From positions 1 to 58,077 of the forward strand of contig CALUJC010000074.1 of NCBI GenBank assembly GCA_944320865.1: a stretch of DNA of 58,077 nucleotides. The letters run 5' to 3'. A program made the position numbers and the translations under genes. Shown piece after piece: positions 33,582 to 41,464 of this stretch (position 1 is the stretch's first letter; every line of letters begins with the position of its first letter). Below the pieces are notes generated by a model. That model was not told the DNA's origin. It did no database searches and saw only the letters and a program-made list of their open reading frames with translations. The stretch is from an uncultured Bacteroides sp. GTDB taxonomy: Bacteria > Bacteroidota > Bacteroidia > Bacteroidales > Bacteroidaceae.

Positions 33582-36401
33582 TCAGTGTGCCTCCAGCCAG
33601 TTCGTTCCCCAGCCGCAGTCGGCCTTGAGGGGTACGCGCAGGGGGTAGGCCTGTTCCATCTCCTCGATGACGATGCGCTGCACGCGTTCGCGTTCGTCTT
33701 GCGGCACGCTGAAGTTCAGTTCGTCGTGCACCTGCAGCAACATCTTGGCCTTGATGCCTTCGGCTTGGAAGCGGCGGTAGATGCGTGCCATGGCCACCTT
33801 GATGATGTCCGCCGCGCTGCCCTGTATGGGTGCGTTGATGGCGTTGCGTTCGGCATAGCCGCGCACGGTGGCGTTGCGCGAGCTGATGTCGGGCAGGAAG
33901 CGCTTGCGGTGGAAAATGGTCTCCACGTATCCCTGCGCGCGGGCCACCTCGATGCTGTGGTCCATGTAGGCCTTCACTTGCGGGTAGGTGGCGAAGTAGC
34001 CGTCTATCAGCTCCTTGGCTTCCTGGCGGGAAACGCCCATGCGCTCGGCCAGGCCGAAGACCGAGATGCCGTAGATGATGCCGAAGTTGGCCGTTTTGGC
34101 CTTGCGGCGCATGTCGGGGGTCACTTGGTCCAGGGGCACGTGGTAGATTTTGGCGGCGGTGGCGGCGTGGATGTCGTGGCCTTCGGCGAAAGCCTCAATC
34201 ATGTTGGGGTCCTGGCTGAGGTGGGCCATGATGCGCAGCTCTATCTGGGAGTAGTCGGCCGAGAAGAACGTGCAGCCGTCGTCGGGGATGAAGGCTTTGC
34301 GTATCTCCTTGCCGTTGTCGTCGCGCACCGGTATGTTCTGCAGGTTGGGGTTGCTCGAACTGAGGCGGCCGGTGGCGGTGACTGCCTGGTTGAACGAGGT
34401 GTGTATGCGCCCCGTGCGTGGGTTGATGAGCTGGGGCAGGGCGTCGACGTAGGTGCCCAGCAGTTTCTTCAGTCCCCGGTGCTCCAGTATCTTGCCCACT
34501 ATCTCGTGCCTGCCTCGCAGGCTTTCCAGCACTTCCTCCGAGGTGACGTACTGTCCGGTCTTCGTCTTCTTGGGCTTGGCGTCAATCTTGAGGCGGTCGA
34601 AGAGCACTTCGCCCACCTGGCGGGGCGAGGCGATGTTGAACACTTCGCCGGCCAGGCGGTAGATGTCTTGTTCGATGTCGCGGAGGCGGTTGGTGAAGTG
34701 TGCCGATGTCTGGCGCAGGGCTTCGGTGTCTATGCGCACGCCGTTGCTCTCCAGGTTGACGAGCACGGGCACCAGGGGCATCTCCACGTCGCGCAGCAAG
34801 GCCTTGGCGCCCGCTTGTTTAAGTTCCTTGTCCAGCACGTCCCGGAGGCGGAGGGTGACGTCGGCATCCTCGCAGGCGTAGCGGTAGACGTCGGCGGGAG
34901 GGAGGTCGGCCATGGTCTTCTGGCCCCTGCCCTTGTGGCCCAGCAGTTCTTCGATGTGGATGGTGCGGTAGTTCAGGTAGATTTCGGCCAGGTAGTCCAT
35001 GTTGTGGCGCAGCTCGGGCTGGAGGACGTAGTGGGCCAGCATGGTGTCGAACAGCGGACCCCGGACCTGCACGCCGTAGTTTTGCAGCACAATCATGTCG
35101 TACTTGATGTTTTGCCCCACCTTCAAGGTCTGCGGGTTTTCGTAGAGCGGGCGGAGGGACTGCACGATGCGCCCGGCTTCCGCGCGGTCGGTGGGTACGG
35201 GGACGTACCACGCCTTGCCCACGGCCGGGCAGAAGCTCATGCCCACCAGGTCGGCCTGCATGGGTTCGGTGCTGGTGGTCTCGGTGTCTATCGCGAGCGT
35301 TTCGGCTGTCAGCAGTTTTCTTAGCATTTCCTGCCTTTTTTCTTCGGTGTCAGCCAGTTGGTAGTCCACATCGAGGTCCTGAAGGCTCTGTAGGGGCCGG
35401 TTTTCGGCGGCGGCTGTACCGTTGGCGGGATTTTCGGCAAACAAATCGCCTTGGGCGGGCGCGGCAGGCGAGGGTTGGACAAAGAGGGTGCCGGCGTAGG
35501 GGTCGGCCGCAGGCGGGGTGGGGGAGGACTTGCCCAGCACGCGGTCGGCCAGGGTGCGGAACTCCAGTTCGCCGAACAGCCGGCGCAGTTCCCCCTCGTC
35601 GGGCTGCTCGCGCACCAGGGCGGGCAGGTCGAGGGCAATGGGCACGTCGGTCTTTATGGTGGCCAGGAATTTGGAGAAGCGTATCTGCTCCCGGTTCTCC
35701 TCCACCTTCTTGCGGAGTGCGCCCTTCAGCTGGTCGGTGTTCTCCAACAGGTTCTCTATGCTGCCGAATTGGGCAATGAGCTTTTGGGCCGTCTTTTCGC
35801 CCACGCCGGGGCAGCCGGGGATGTTGTCCGCAGTGTCGCCCATCAGCCCCAGCATGTCGATGACCTGGGTGGTGGAGTCGATGCCGAATTTGGCTTTGAC
35901 CTCTTCGGGGCCCATCACCTCGAAGCCGCCCGTGTGCTTGGGGCGGTACATGCGCACGGTGCCGCCCACGAGCTGGCCGTAGTCTTTGTCGGGCGTCATC
36001 ATGTAGGTGTCTATGCCCCGGCGGCCTGCTTCGGTGGCCAGGGTGCCAATGACGTCGTCGGCCTCATAGCCCGGCACCTCGAGTATGGGGATGCGGTAGG
36101 CGCGGATGATGTCTTTTATAATAGGTACGGAGAGGCGGATCGTCTCCGGCGTCTCCTCGCGCTGCGCCTTGTACTGCTCGTAGGCCTCGTGGCGGAAAGT
36201 GGGCCCGGCGGGGTCGAAGGCCACGCCGATGTGCGAGGGCTGCTCCTTGCGCAGCACCTCTTCGAGGGTGTTGACAAAGCCCAGCACGGCCGACGTGTTG
36301 AAGCCTTTGGAGTTGATGCGGGGCGCTTTGATAAAAGCGTAATAAGCCCGGTAGATGAGGGCGTAGGCGTCCAAAAGGAATAATTTGTCTACTGAATCCA
36401 T
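33582..36401 (-). CDS. polA: DNA polymerase I
   Basis: From the ATG at 36401 the protein has 939 residues with all three PolA parts. The 5'-3' nuclease (about 1-290) starts LFLLDAYALIYRAYYAF. The 3'-5' exonuclease (about 350-540) has intact acidic motifs LAIDTETTS, NIKYDM and YACEDAD, so proofreading is probably active. The polymerase domain (about 560-939) has motif A FFSADYSQIELR, motif B RRKAKTANFGIIYG and motif C LLQVHDEL. It fills gaps in repair and removes RNA primers. It is transcribed away from the polyprenyl synthase gene. Confidence 0.97.
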   Translation of the reverse strand: MDSVDKLFLLDAYALIYRAYYAFIKAPRINSKGFNTSAVLGFVNTLEEVLRKEQPSHIGVAFDPAGPTFRHEAYEQYKAQREETPETIRLSVPIIKDIIRAYRIPILEVPGYEADDVIGTLATEAGRRGIDTYMMTPDKDYGQLVGGTVRMYRPKHTGGFEVMGPEEVKAKFGIDSTTQVIDMLGLMGDTADNIPGCPGVGEKTAQKLIAQFGSIENLLENTDQLKGALRKKVEENREQIRFSKFLATIKTDVPIALDLPALVREQPDEGELRRLFGELEFRTLADRVLGKSSPTPPAADPYAGTLFVQPSPAAPAQGDLFAENPANGTAAAENRPLQSLQDLDVDYQLADTEEKRQEMLRKLLTAETLAIDTETTSTEPMQADLVGMSFCPAVGKAWYVPVPTDRAEAGRIVQSLRPLYENPQTLKVGQNIKYDMIVLQNYGVQVRGPLFDTMLAHYVLQPELRHNMDYLAEIYLNYRTIHIEELLGHKGRGQKTMADLPPADVYRYACEDADVTLRLRDVLDKELKQAGAKALLRDVEMPLVPVLVNLESNGVRIDTEALRQTSAHFTNRLRDIEQDIYRLAGEVFNIASPRQVGEVLFDRLKIDAKPKKTKTGQYVTSEEVLESLRGRHEIVGKILEHRGLKKLLGTYVDALPQLINPRTGRIHTSFNQAVTATGRLSSSNPNLQNIPVRDDNGKEIRKAFIPDDGCTFFSADYSQIELRIMAHLSQDPNMIEAFAEGHDIHAATAAKIYHVPLDQVTPDMRRKAKTANFGIIYGISVFGLAERMGVSRQEAKELIDGYFATYPQVKAYMDHSIEVARAQGYVETIFHRKRFLPDISSRNATVRGYAERNAINAPIQGSAADIIKVAMARIYRRFQAEGIKAKMLLQVHDELNFSVPQDERERVQRIVIEEMEQAYPLRVPLKADCGWGTNWLEAH

Positions 36402-36462
36402 GAATTTATCGTTATTTTCTTGGTAAAAGTACAAAAAAATACCGTATTCTGCGTTTTATTAC

Positions 36463-36470
36463 TATTTTTG
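36463..36470 (+). promoter_or_regulatory. -7 box TATTTTTG upstream of the polyprenyl synthase gene
   Basis: An exact TAnnTTTG match on the plus strand lies 201 bases before the ATG at 36671; the leader would contain the word repeat at 36540-36615. Confidence 0.45.
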
Positions 36471-36539
36471 TGACCGAATAGCGCAATATGCAGCCGCCGG
36501 GCCGGCGCTCGCCACCCTTGCGGATGCCTTAATATGGAT

Positions 36540-36615
36540 AGCCTCCGGGCGTTGAAACGCTACCGTGGTAGTGTTCCAACGCTACCATGCTGGCGTTTCA
36601 ACGCCACCGGGACGG
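36540..36615. repeat. CGCTACCGTGGTAGTGTTCC-type word repeat
   Basis: GGGCGTTGAAACGCTACCG, GTGTTCCAACGCTACCATGC and GGCGTTTCAACGCCACCGGG are three related units with internal symmetry. Confidence 0.6.
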
Positions 36616-36670
36616 GCAAGGCGGCAGGACGGGACTGCGGTGCGCCAGGATTGTTCACAAATAGCATAGC

Positions 36671-37645
36671 ATGGACCATTTGTCTCTTATAAAAACGCCT
36701 ATTACTGCCGAGCTGGAAGACTTCCGCCGCTTGTTCGACGACTCCCTGTCCAGTTCCAACCCCCTGTTGCAAAACGTCATTGCGCACATACGGCAGCGGA
36801 CGGGCAAAATGATGCGCCCCATGCTGCTGCTGCTCGTGGCCAAGCTGTGCGGCGGCGTCAACGCCGCCTCCCTCCATGCGGCCGTATCGCTCGAACTGCT
36901 GCACACGGCCAGCCTGGTGCACGACGACGTGGTGGACGAAAGCGGCGAACGGCGCGGCCAGCTCTCGGTCAACGCCGTGTTCAACAACAAAGTGGCCGTG
37001 CTGGCGGGCGACTACCTGCTGGCCACCTCGCTGGTGCAGGTGGAGCAGACACGCCACCACGGCATCATCGAAGTCGTGGCACGGCTGGGCCAGGACTTGG
37101 CCGAGGGCGAACTGCTGCAACTCTCCAACGTGGACAACCTGAACTTTTCGGAATCCATATATTTCGACGTCATCCGCAAGAAGACCGCCGCCCTCTTTGC
37201 CGCCTGCACCAAGGCAGGAGCCCTCTCGGCCGGCGCCGGCGACGCGCAGGTGGAGCGTGCACGCCTCTTGGGCGAATACATCGGCATCTGCTTCCAGATA
37301 AAGGATGACATATTCGACTATTATGACAGCCGCGAGATTGGCAAGCCCACGGGCAACGACATGCACGAGGGCAAGCTGACACTGCCCGTGCTTTACGTGC
37401 TGAACAACGTGCCCGACCCCTTGATGCGCGACATTGCCGTGCGCGTGAAGCGTGGCACCGCCTCGCCCGACGACATTGCCCGCCTGGTGCAGTTCACCAA
37501 GGACAACGGCGGCATGGAGTACGCTTCGTGCGTCATGCACCAATACCGCGACCCTGCCCTCGACCTCCTCTCCGAAGTGGCCGACGACAGCCTGCGCCGT
37601 GCCTTTACCGCCTACCTGGACTACGTGGTGCAGCGGGACAAATGA
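36671..37645 (+). CDS. ispB: Polyprenyl diphosphate synthase (octaprenyl/heptaprenyl type)
   Basis: The 324-residue protein is a trans-prenyltransferase. The first Asp-rich motif is VHDDVVDES (D85, D86, D89) and the second is IKDDIFDYYD (D212, D213, D216). RRGQLSVNAVFNNKVAVLAGDY between them is typical. It adds isopentenyl units to make the long prenyl chain of menaquinone. Chain length is not readable with certainty, so the ispB symbol follows usual annotation. Length is normal. Confidence 0.92.
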   Translation: MDHLSLIKTPITAELEDFRRLFDDSLSSSNPLLQNVIAHIRQRTGKMMRPMLLLLVAKLCGGVNAASLHAAVSLELLHTASLVHDDVVDESGERRGQLSVNAVFNNKVAVLAGDYLLATSLVQVEQTRHHGIIEVVARLGQDLAEGELLQLSNVDNLNFSESIYFDVIRKKTAALFAACTKAGALSAGAGDAQVERARLLGEYIGICFQIKDDIFDYYDSREIGKPTGNDMHEGKLTLPVLYVLNNVPDPLMRDIAVRVKRGTASPDDIARLVQFTKDNGGMEYASCVMHQYRDPALDLLSEVADDSLRRAFTAYLDYVVQRDK

Positions 37646-37647
37646 TT

Positions 37648-37742
37648 TCAGCTACGAGTTACGAGCTACAAGCTACAAGTCTGTTTGTGCTTTCATGCGC
37701 CACTTGTAGCTCGTAGCTCGTAACTTGTAGCTTGTAGAGCTG
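37648..37742. repeat. TAGCTACAAG-type palindromic word repeat, long copy
   Basis: CAGCTACGAGTTACGAGCTAC pairs with GTAGCTCGTAGCTCGTAAC across CTGTTTGTGCTTTCATGCGC. It lies between two convergent genes and could serve as a bidirectional terminator. Same family as 8631-8702. Confidence 0.75.
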
Positions 37743-38657
37743 TCAGAACCACTTCACTTCCTGCCCCAAGATGTCGCTCAGCAGCAAGTTGGCCAGGCGG
37801 CTGGTGCCCAGGCGGAACAGGCCGTTGTTGAGCCACTCCTCGCCCAGCACTTCCTTGACGATGGTGTAGTACACCAGCGCGTCGTGCACCGTGCTGATGC
37901 CTCCGGCGGGCTTGAAGCCGATGCGCGTGCCCGTCTGCTCGTAGTACTCGCGGATGGCCTGGCACATGGTGTAGGCGGCCTCGGGCGTGGCGGCGGGCTG
38001 CTGCTTGCCGGTGCTGGTCTTGATGAAGTCGGCCCCGGCATACATGGCCAGTATGGAGGCTTTCTTCACGTTCTCCATCGAGCCGAGGGCGCCGGTTTCG
38101 AGGATGACTTTCAGCGTGCGCTCCTTGCACGTCTCCTTCAGTTCCTGAATTTCGTCGCACATGGCCTCGTAGTCTCCGGCCAGGAACTTGCCTACGGAGA
38201 TGACGATGTCTATCTCGTCGGCTCCCTCCATGATGGCCATGGCGGTTTCGGCCACCTTCACTTCGGGGAAGGTCTGCGACGAGGGGAAGCCGCCGCTGAC
38301 GCAGGCGATGTGCACGTTCTCCACTTCGAGGGTGTCGCGCACTATCTCGGCGAAGACGGGGTAGACGCAGATGGCGGCCACGTTCTTCAGGTCGGGGTGC
38401 TCTTCGTCCAGGCGGTTGACGGCTTGGGTGAAGCGCATCACGCTCTGGTCGTTGTCGGTGGTGGATAGGGTGGTGAGGTCGATGCAGTGGAAGAGGAATT
38501 GCTTCACCTCGGGGCGGTCGTTTTCGGCCACTTTGCCTTCGATGATGCTTGCCACCTGTGCGGCCACTTCGTTGTCTGTGATGCGGGTGTTGTACTTGGC
38601 CAGTGCGGCGTCGTACTTGCTTTGCGTGGGTTGTTCGTTAGTTGTTTCCATTATCAT
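37743..38657 (-). CDS. deoC: Deoxyribose-phosphate aldolase DeoC
   Basis: The 304-residue protein has the class I aldolase features of DeoC: EIDIVISVGKFLAGDYE near residue 145, KVILETGAL near 185 and the Schiff-base Lys region AGADFIKTSTGKQ near 208. It splits deoxyribose 5-phosphate into acetaldehyde and glyceraldehyde 3-phosphate. There are two ATGs, at 38657 and 38651; either is possible. The start overlaps the end of the mazG-like gene by 20 bases (14 with the second ATG), which suggests coupled translation. The N-terminal extension of about 50 residues is usual in the longer DeoC type. Confidence 0.95.
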   Translation of the reverse strand: MIMETTNEQPTQSKYDAALAKYNTRITDNEVAAQVASIIEGKVAENDRPEVKQFLFHCIDLTTLSTTDNDQSVMRFTQAVNRLDEEHPDLKNVAAICVYPVFAEIVRDTLEVENVHIACVSGGFPSSQTFPEVKVAETAMAIMEGADEIDIVISVGKFLAGDYEAMCDEIQELKETCKERTLKVILETGALGSMENVKKASILAMYAGADFIKTSTGKQQPAATPEAAYTMCQAIREYYEQTGTRIGFKPAGGISTVHDALVYYTIVKEVLGEEWLNNGLFRLGTSRLANLLLSDILGQEVKWF

Positions 38658-38979
38658 TCTTCAGTTTAGGGTTATTGATGTGCCTTTCTTTGTCGCGGCC
38701 GGTTTTCTTCTCGAGGGTGCGGCGGAAGGCCTGGGTGAGGTCGGTGCCTGTCTGGTTGGCCAGGCAGATGAGCACCCAGAGCACGTCGGCCAGCTCTTCC
38801 TCCAGGTTGTCGCGCTCGCCGGGCTTGAACGACTGGTCGCCGTAGCGCCGGGCCATGACGCGTGCCAGCTCGCCCACTTCTTCGGTGAGCACGGCCATGT
38901 TGGTCAGTTCGCTGAAGTAGCGCACGCCGTATTGGCGTATCCACTGGTCTACTTGTTGTTGGGCTTCTTCTATAGTCAC
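38638..38979 (-). CDS. MazG-like nucleotide pyrophosphohydrolase
   Basis: The 113-residue protein has the all-alpha NTP pyrophosphatase fold. LTEEVGELARVMARRYG (residues about 30-46) holds the metal-binding ExxE pair and EEELADVLWVLICLAN (about 59-75) holds the ExxD pair. It probably hydrolyses a non-canonical or excess NTP to the monophosphate. It overlaps deoC and follows dtd. Confidence 0.92.
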   Translation of the reverse strand: MTIEEAQQQVDQWIRQYGVRYFSELTNMAVLTEEVGELARVMARRYGDQSFKPGERDNLEEELADVLWVLICLANQTGTDLTQAFRRTLEKKTGRDKERHINNPKLKNDNGNN

Positions 38980-38984
38980 GTTGG

Positions 38985-39064
38985 TAGTGTTTAGCGGGTT
39001 AGTGATTAGTGATTAGTGGGGAGTGACAAGTACGTACTAATCACTAACCACTAATCACTAATAC
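38985..39064. repeat. TTAGTGATTAG-type word repeat with strong hairpin
   Basis: GCGGGTTAGTGATTAGTGATTAG on the left and CTAATCACTAACCACTAATC on the right pair across GGGAGTGACAAGTACGTA. It lies between dtd and the mazG-like gene. Confidence 0.75.
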
Positions 39065-39517
39065 TTATTCCTTATTCTTCGTATCCATCAGTATCGTCAC
39101 CGGCCCGTCGTTCAGCAGTTCCACCTTCATGTCGGCGCCAAATTCGCCCGTCTGCACGGGCTTGCCCAGGGCGGCGGAGAGCGTCTGGCAGAACTGTTCG
39201 TACAGGGGCACGGCCACCTCGGGGCGCGCGGCGCGGATGTAGCTGGGGCGGTTGCCCTTGCGGGTGGAGGCGTGCAGGGTGAACTGGCTGACGACCAGCA
39301 GGTCGCCCCCCACGTCGAGCACGGAGCGGTTCATCACGCCCTCGGCGTCGTCGAACACGCGCAGGTTCACTACCTTGTGCGTCAGCCAGTCGATGTCTTC
39401 TTGGCCGTCGCTATCTTCTATGCCCACCAGTATGAGCAGCCCGCAGCCTATGGCGGACTTCTGCCTGCCGCCGATGGTGACGGAGGCGTGGGCGGTGCGT
39501 TGGATGACTATTCTCAC
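39065..39517 (-). CDS. dtd: D-aminoacyl-tRNA deacylase Dtd
   Basis: The 150-residue protein starts MRIVIQRTAHASVTI. It has SQFTLHASTRKGNRPSY near residue 77 (catalytic Thr motif) and the Gly-cisPro substitute region NDGPVTILMDT near the C-terminus. Both are DTD hallmarks (SQFTL and NxGPVT). It cleaves D-amino acids from mischarged tRNAs. A minus-strand TATCTTTG at 39598-39605, 81 bases upstream, gives it a promoter of its own. Confidence 0.97.
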   Translation of the reverse strand: MRIVIQRTAHASVTIGGRQKSAIGCGLLILVGIEDSDGQEDIDWLTHKVVNLRVFDDAEGVMNRSVLDVGGDLLVVSQFTLHASTRKGNRPSYIRAARPEVAVPLYEQFCQTLSAALGKPVQTGEFGADMKVELLNDGPVTILMDTKNKE

Positions 39518-39729
39518 TTCGTTAGTGTTTAGTGGTTAGTGATGAGTGTTTAGCGGTGTGCGCCAATGGCTCGCAGCTAAACGCTAATCACGCAGTACAA
39601 AGATACGGATTTTTTTTTGTTTCCTTGTAGCGCGGATAGGGGGAAATAGCTGCCTTGGTAGCGTAGTATCGCCAGCGCGCCAGCCTTCCTACGCCCGCTC
39701 GGTAGCCTTCCATCGCCAGCGGGCGGGGT
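39518..39729 (-). promoter_or_regulatory. Gap upstream of dtd: word repeats and -7 box
   Basis: It contains TTAGTG words (39520-39560), a minus-strand -7 box TATCTTTG at 39598-39605, and GTAGTATCGCCAGC words at 39655-39725 (for example TAGTATCGCCAGCGCGCCAG). No gene is visible. Confidence 0.55.
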
Positions 39730-40497
39730 TTAGATAAGGCCCAGGCGGATGCCTATCTGCACGGCCATGGCGGTGTTGCTCACCTGCAGGGCGGCCAGGA
39801 TGTTCTGCCGGTGGCGGTAGACGGTGTTGGTGGCGATGCACAGCTGCCGTGCCACCTGCTTGCTGCTGCAGCCCCGGGCCAGCAGGGTCAGCACTTCGAC
39901 CTCGCGGGGACTGAGCAGTTGCCGGTCCAGCTGCCCGTAGCGGTCGTAGGGAATGGTTTCGCCGGTGGCATGGTTCACTATCTGCGGTGGGATGGCGCGT
40001 TGGCCTTCGGCACTCCCGCAGGGGGTGTAGAGGCACAGGGCGAGCCAGATGCTGCCGTTGGGTAGGCTTTCCAGGTAGCACGTGCGGTGCAGCACGGGGG
40101 CTATGGCGCCGTTGGCCAGGCGGAAGTGTATCTGGCACAGGGTGTGGTAGTCCTGCCGCGCGTCGGTGGGGACGGACTGCATGAAGCGGTAGTAGTGCAG
40201 CTCCAGCACGTGGCGTTCCACCAGGTCTTCGGGCAGTAGGCAACTGAATATCTCGTCCTCGAACGCCGAGCTGATGGTGGCGGGGCTGTGGCCGATGCCG
40301 ATGAGGCGGCCGAAGCTGCCTGCCCAGATGTAGCTGCGGGCGTGCAGGTAGTCGGACAAGACGGCAATGCCGTTCTCAATCTCCACGAAGGCTTCGGCCT
40401 GCCTTTTCCTTTTCTCCAAGACTTCCTGCCGCCCCGGCCCGTCGTCAAACGGCTGGTAGCTGAGCAGTTGTTTCAGCTTTTCTTCCTGTTTATGCAT
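39730..40497 (-). CDS. LuxR-type helix-turn-helix transcriptional regulator
   Basis: The 255-residue protein ends in a LuxR-type HTH (about 190-250): LSPREVEVLTLLARGCSSKQ followed by VARQLCIATNTVYRHRQN. The N-terminal 180 residues look like a PAS-like sensor (RSYIWAGSFGRLIGIGHS). No receiver or membrane segment is present. It diverges from the DUF1349 lipoprotein gene across 93 bases, so that gene is a likely target. Confidence 0.88.
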   Translation of the reverse strand: MHKQEEKLKQLLSYQPFDDGPGRQEVLEKRKRQAEAFVEIENGIAVLSDYLHARSYIWAGSFGRLIGIGHSPATISSAFEDEIFSCLLPEDLVERHVLELHYYRFMQSVPTDARQDYHTLCQIHFRLANGAIAPVLHRTCYLESLPNGSIWLALCLYTPCGSAEGQRAIPPQIVNHATGETIPYDRYGQLDRQLLSPREVEVLTLLARGCSSKQVARQLCIATNTVYRHRQNILAALQVSNTAMAVQIGIRLGLI

Positions 40498-40590
40498 GGT
40501 GTGGCAAATTGGTTAATTTTGACTATTGCGCCTTCCGGGCTTTCTGCCCATCTTTGCACCGCAAAAGTAATCAATAATAAGGAATAAGCG
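40498..40590. promoter_or_regulatory. Shared divergent promoter region
   Basis: This 93-base region between the regulator and the DUF1349 gene carries CATCTTTG on the plus strand (40549-40556), one base off the TAnnTTTG box, 34 bases before the ATG at 40591. Minus-strand promoter elements are not clear. It is short enough for one operator to control both genes. Confidence 0.45.
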
Positions 40591-41352
40591 ATGAAAAAGA
40601 CAGTTGTTTGTTGCGCCCTGCTGGGCGGATTGCTGGCTTTGGGCGGCTGCAAGCCCAAGGCCGAGACCGGAGTAGCCGTGGCCGGAGAAAAGGCGGCAGC
40701 GGGCGCGGAAAGTGCCGTGTGGACGGTGCAGCACGCCGAGTGCAACATCCCCTTCGGCAACGTGACGTTTACCCGCGCCGTGAACGGGGCCGACCGGGGC
40801 GTGCAGGTAGAGGACGGGGTGATGGATTTCCGTTGCGGCGGGCAGACCGACTTCTTCTGTGACCCGGCCGAGGGCAAGCAGCCCGTGGCCACGGCGCCCA
40901 TGCTGCTGGCGGAGGTGGACAACACGAAGCCTTTCACCTTTACCGCCAAGGTGACGCCGGGGTTCACGCCCGATGGGGTGTACACGGCTGCCGACCTCTT
41001 TGTCTTTGCTGGCGACAGGCTGTGGCAGAAGCTGGCCTTCGAGCAAGACGAGCGGGGCAACCACCGCGTGGTGTCGGTGCGCACGCGCGGCACGTCGGAC
41101 GACAATAACCACGACGCCATCAGCCAGCCCTGGGTGTACCTGAAGATTTCGTCGGACACGCATACCTTTGCCTGCTACTACTCGCTCGACAAGGCGAAGT
41201 GGCAGATGGTGCGCCTGTACAAGAACGAGTACCCTGAGACGATTTGGCTGGGCCTCTGCTCGCAGTGCCCCGTGGGCGATGGTTGCGTCAACAAGTTCGA
41301 AGAGGTGTCTTTGGAGCCCGTCAGCGTGGCAAACTTCCGCCTGGGCGTCTGA
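40591..41352 (+). CDS. DUF1349 lipoprotein
   Basis: The 253-residue protein has a lipoprotein signal with lipobox LGGC (Cys 20). The rest fits DUF1349, a concanavalin-like beta-sandwich (for example FTFTAKVTPGFTPDGVYTAA and WQKLAFEQDERGN). DUF1349 proteins are thought to bind or act on carbohydrates, but no activity can be assigned. It is a single gene that diverges from the LuxR-type regulator. Confidence 0.88.
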   Translation: MKKTVVCCALLGGLLALGGCKPKAETGVAVAGEKAAAGAESAVWTVQHAECNIPFGNVTFTRAVNGADRGVQVEDGVMDFRCGGQTDFFCDPAEGKQPVATAPMLLAEVDNTKPFTFTAKVTPGFTPDGVYTAADLFVFAGDRLWQKLAFEQDERGNHRVVSVRTRGTSDDNNHDAISQPWVYLKISSDTHTFACYYSLDKAKWQMVRLYKNEYPETIWLGLCSQCPVGDGCVNKFEEVSLEPVSVANFRLGV

Positions 41353-41464
41353 CACCTTGGCTCCCTCCCTCCCCGTGGAGCCGAAACGGGCGTGGCAGTG
41401 TGATGGTTAATGCTTGGTTGCCAATAAGTTATAGCTATTCTCCACCTGCCATGCCCGTCTTTTT

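Noticed and set aside
38985-39064. Regular short repeats that could suggest a CRISPR array
   Set aside because: Units are 8-12 bases, contiguous and complementary across the middle, with no spacers and no cas genes in the window.
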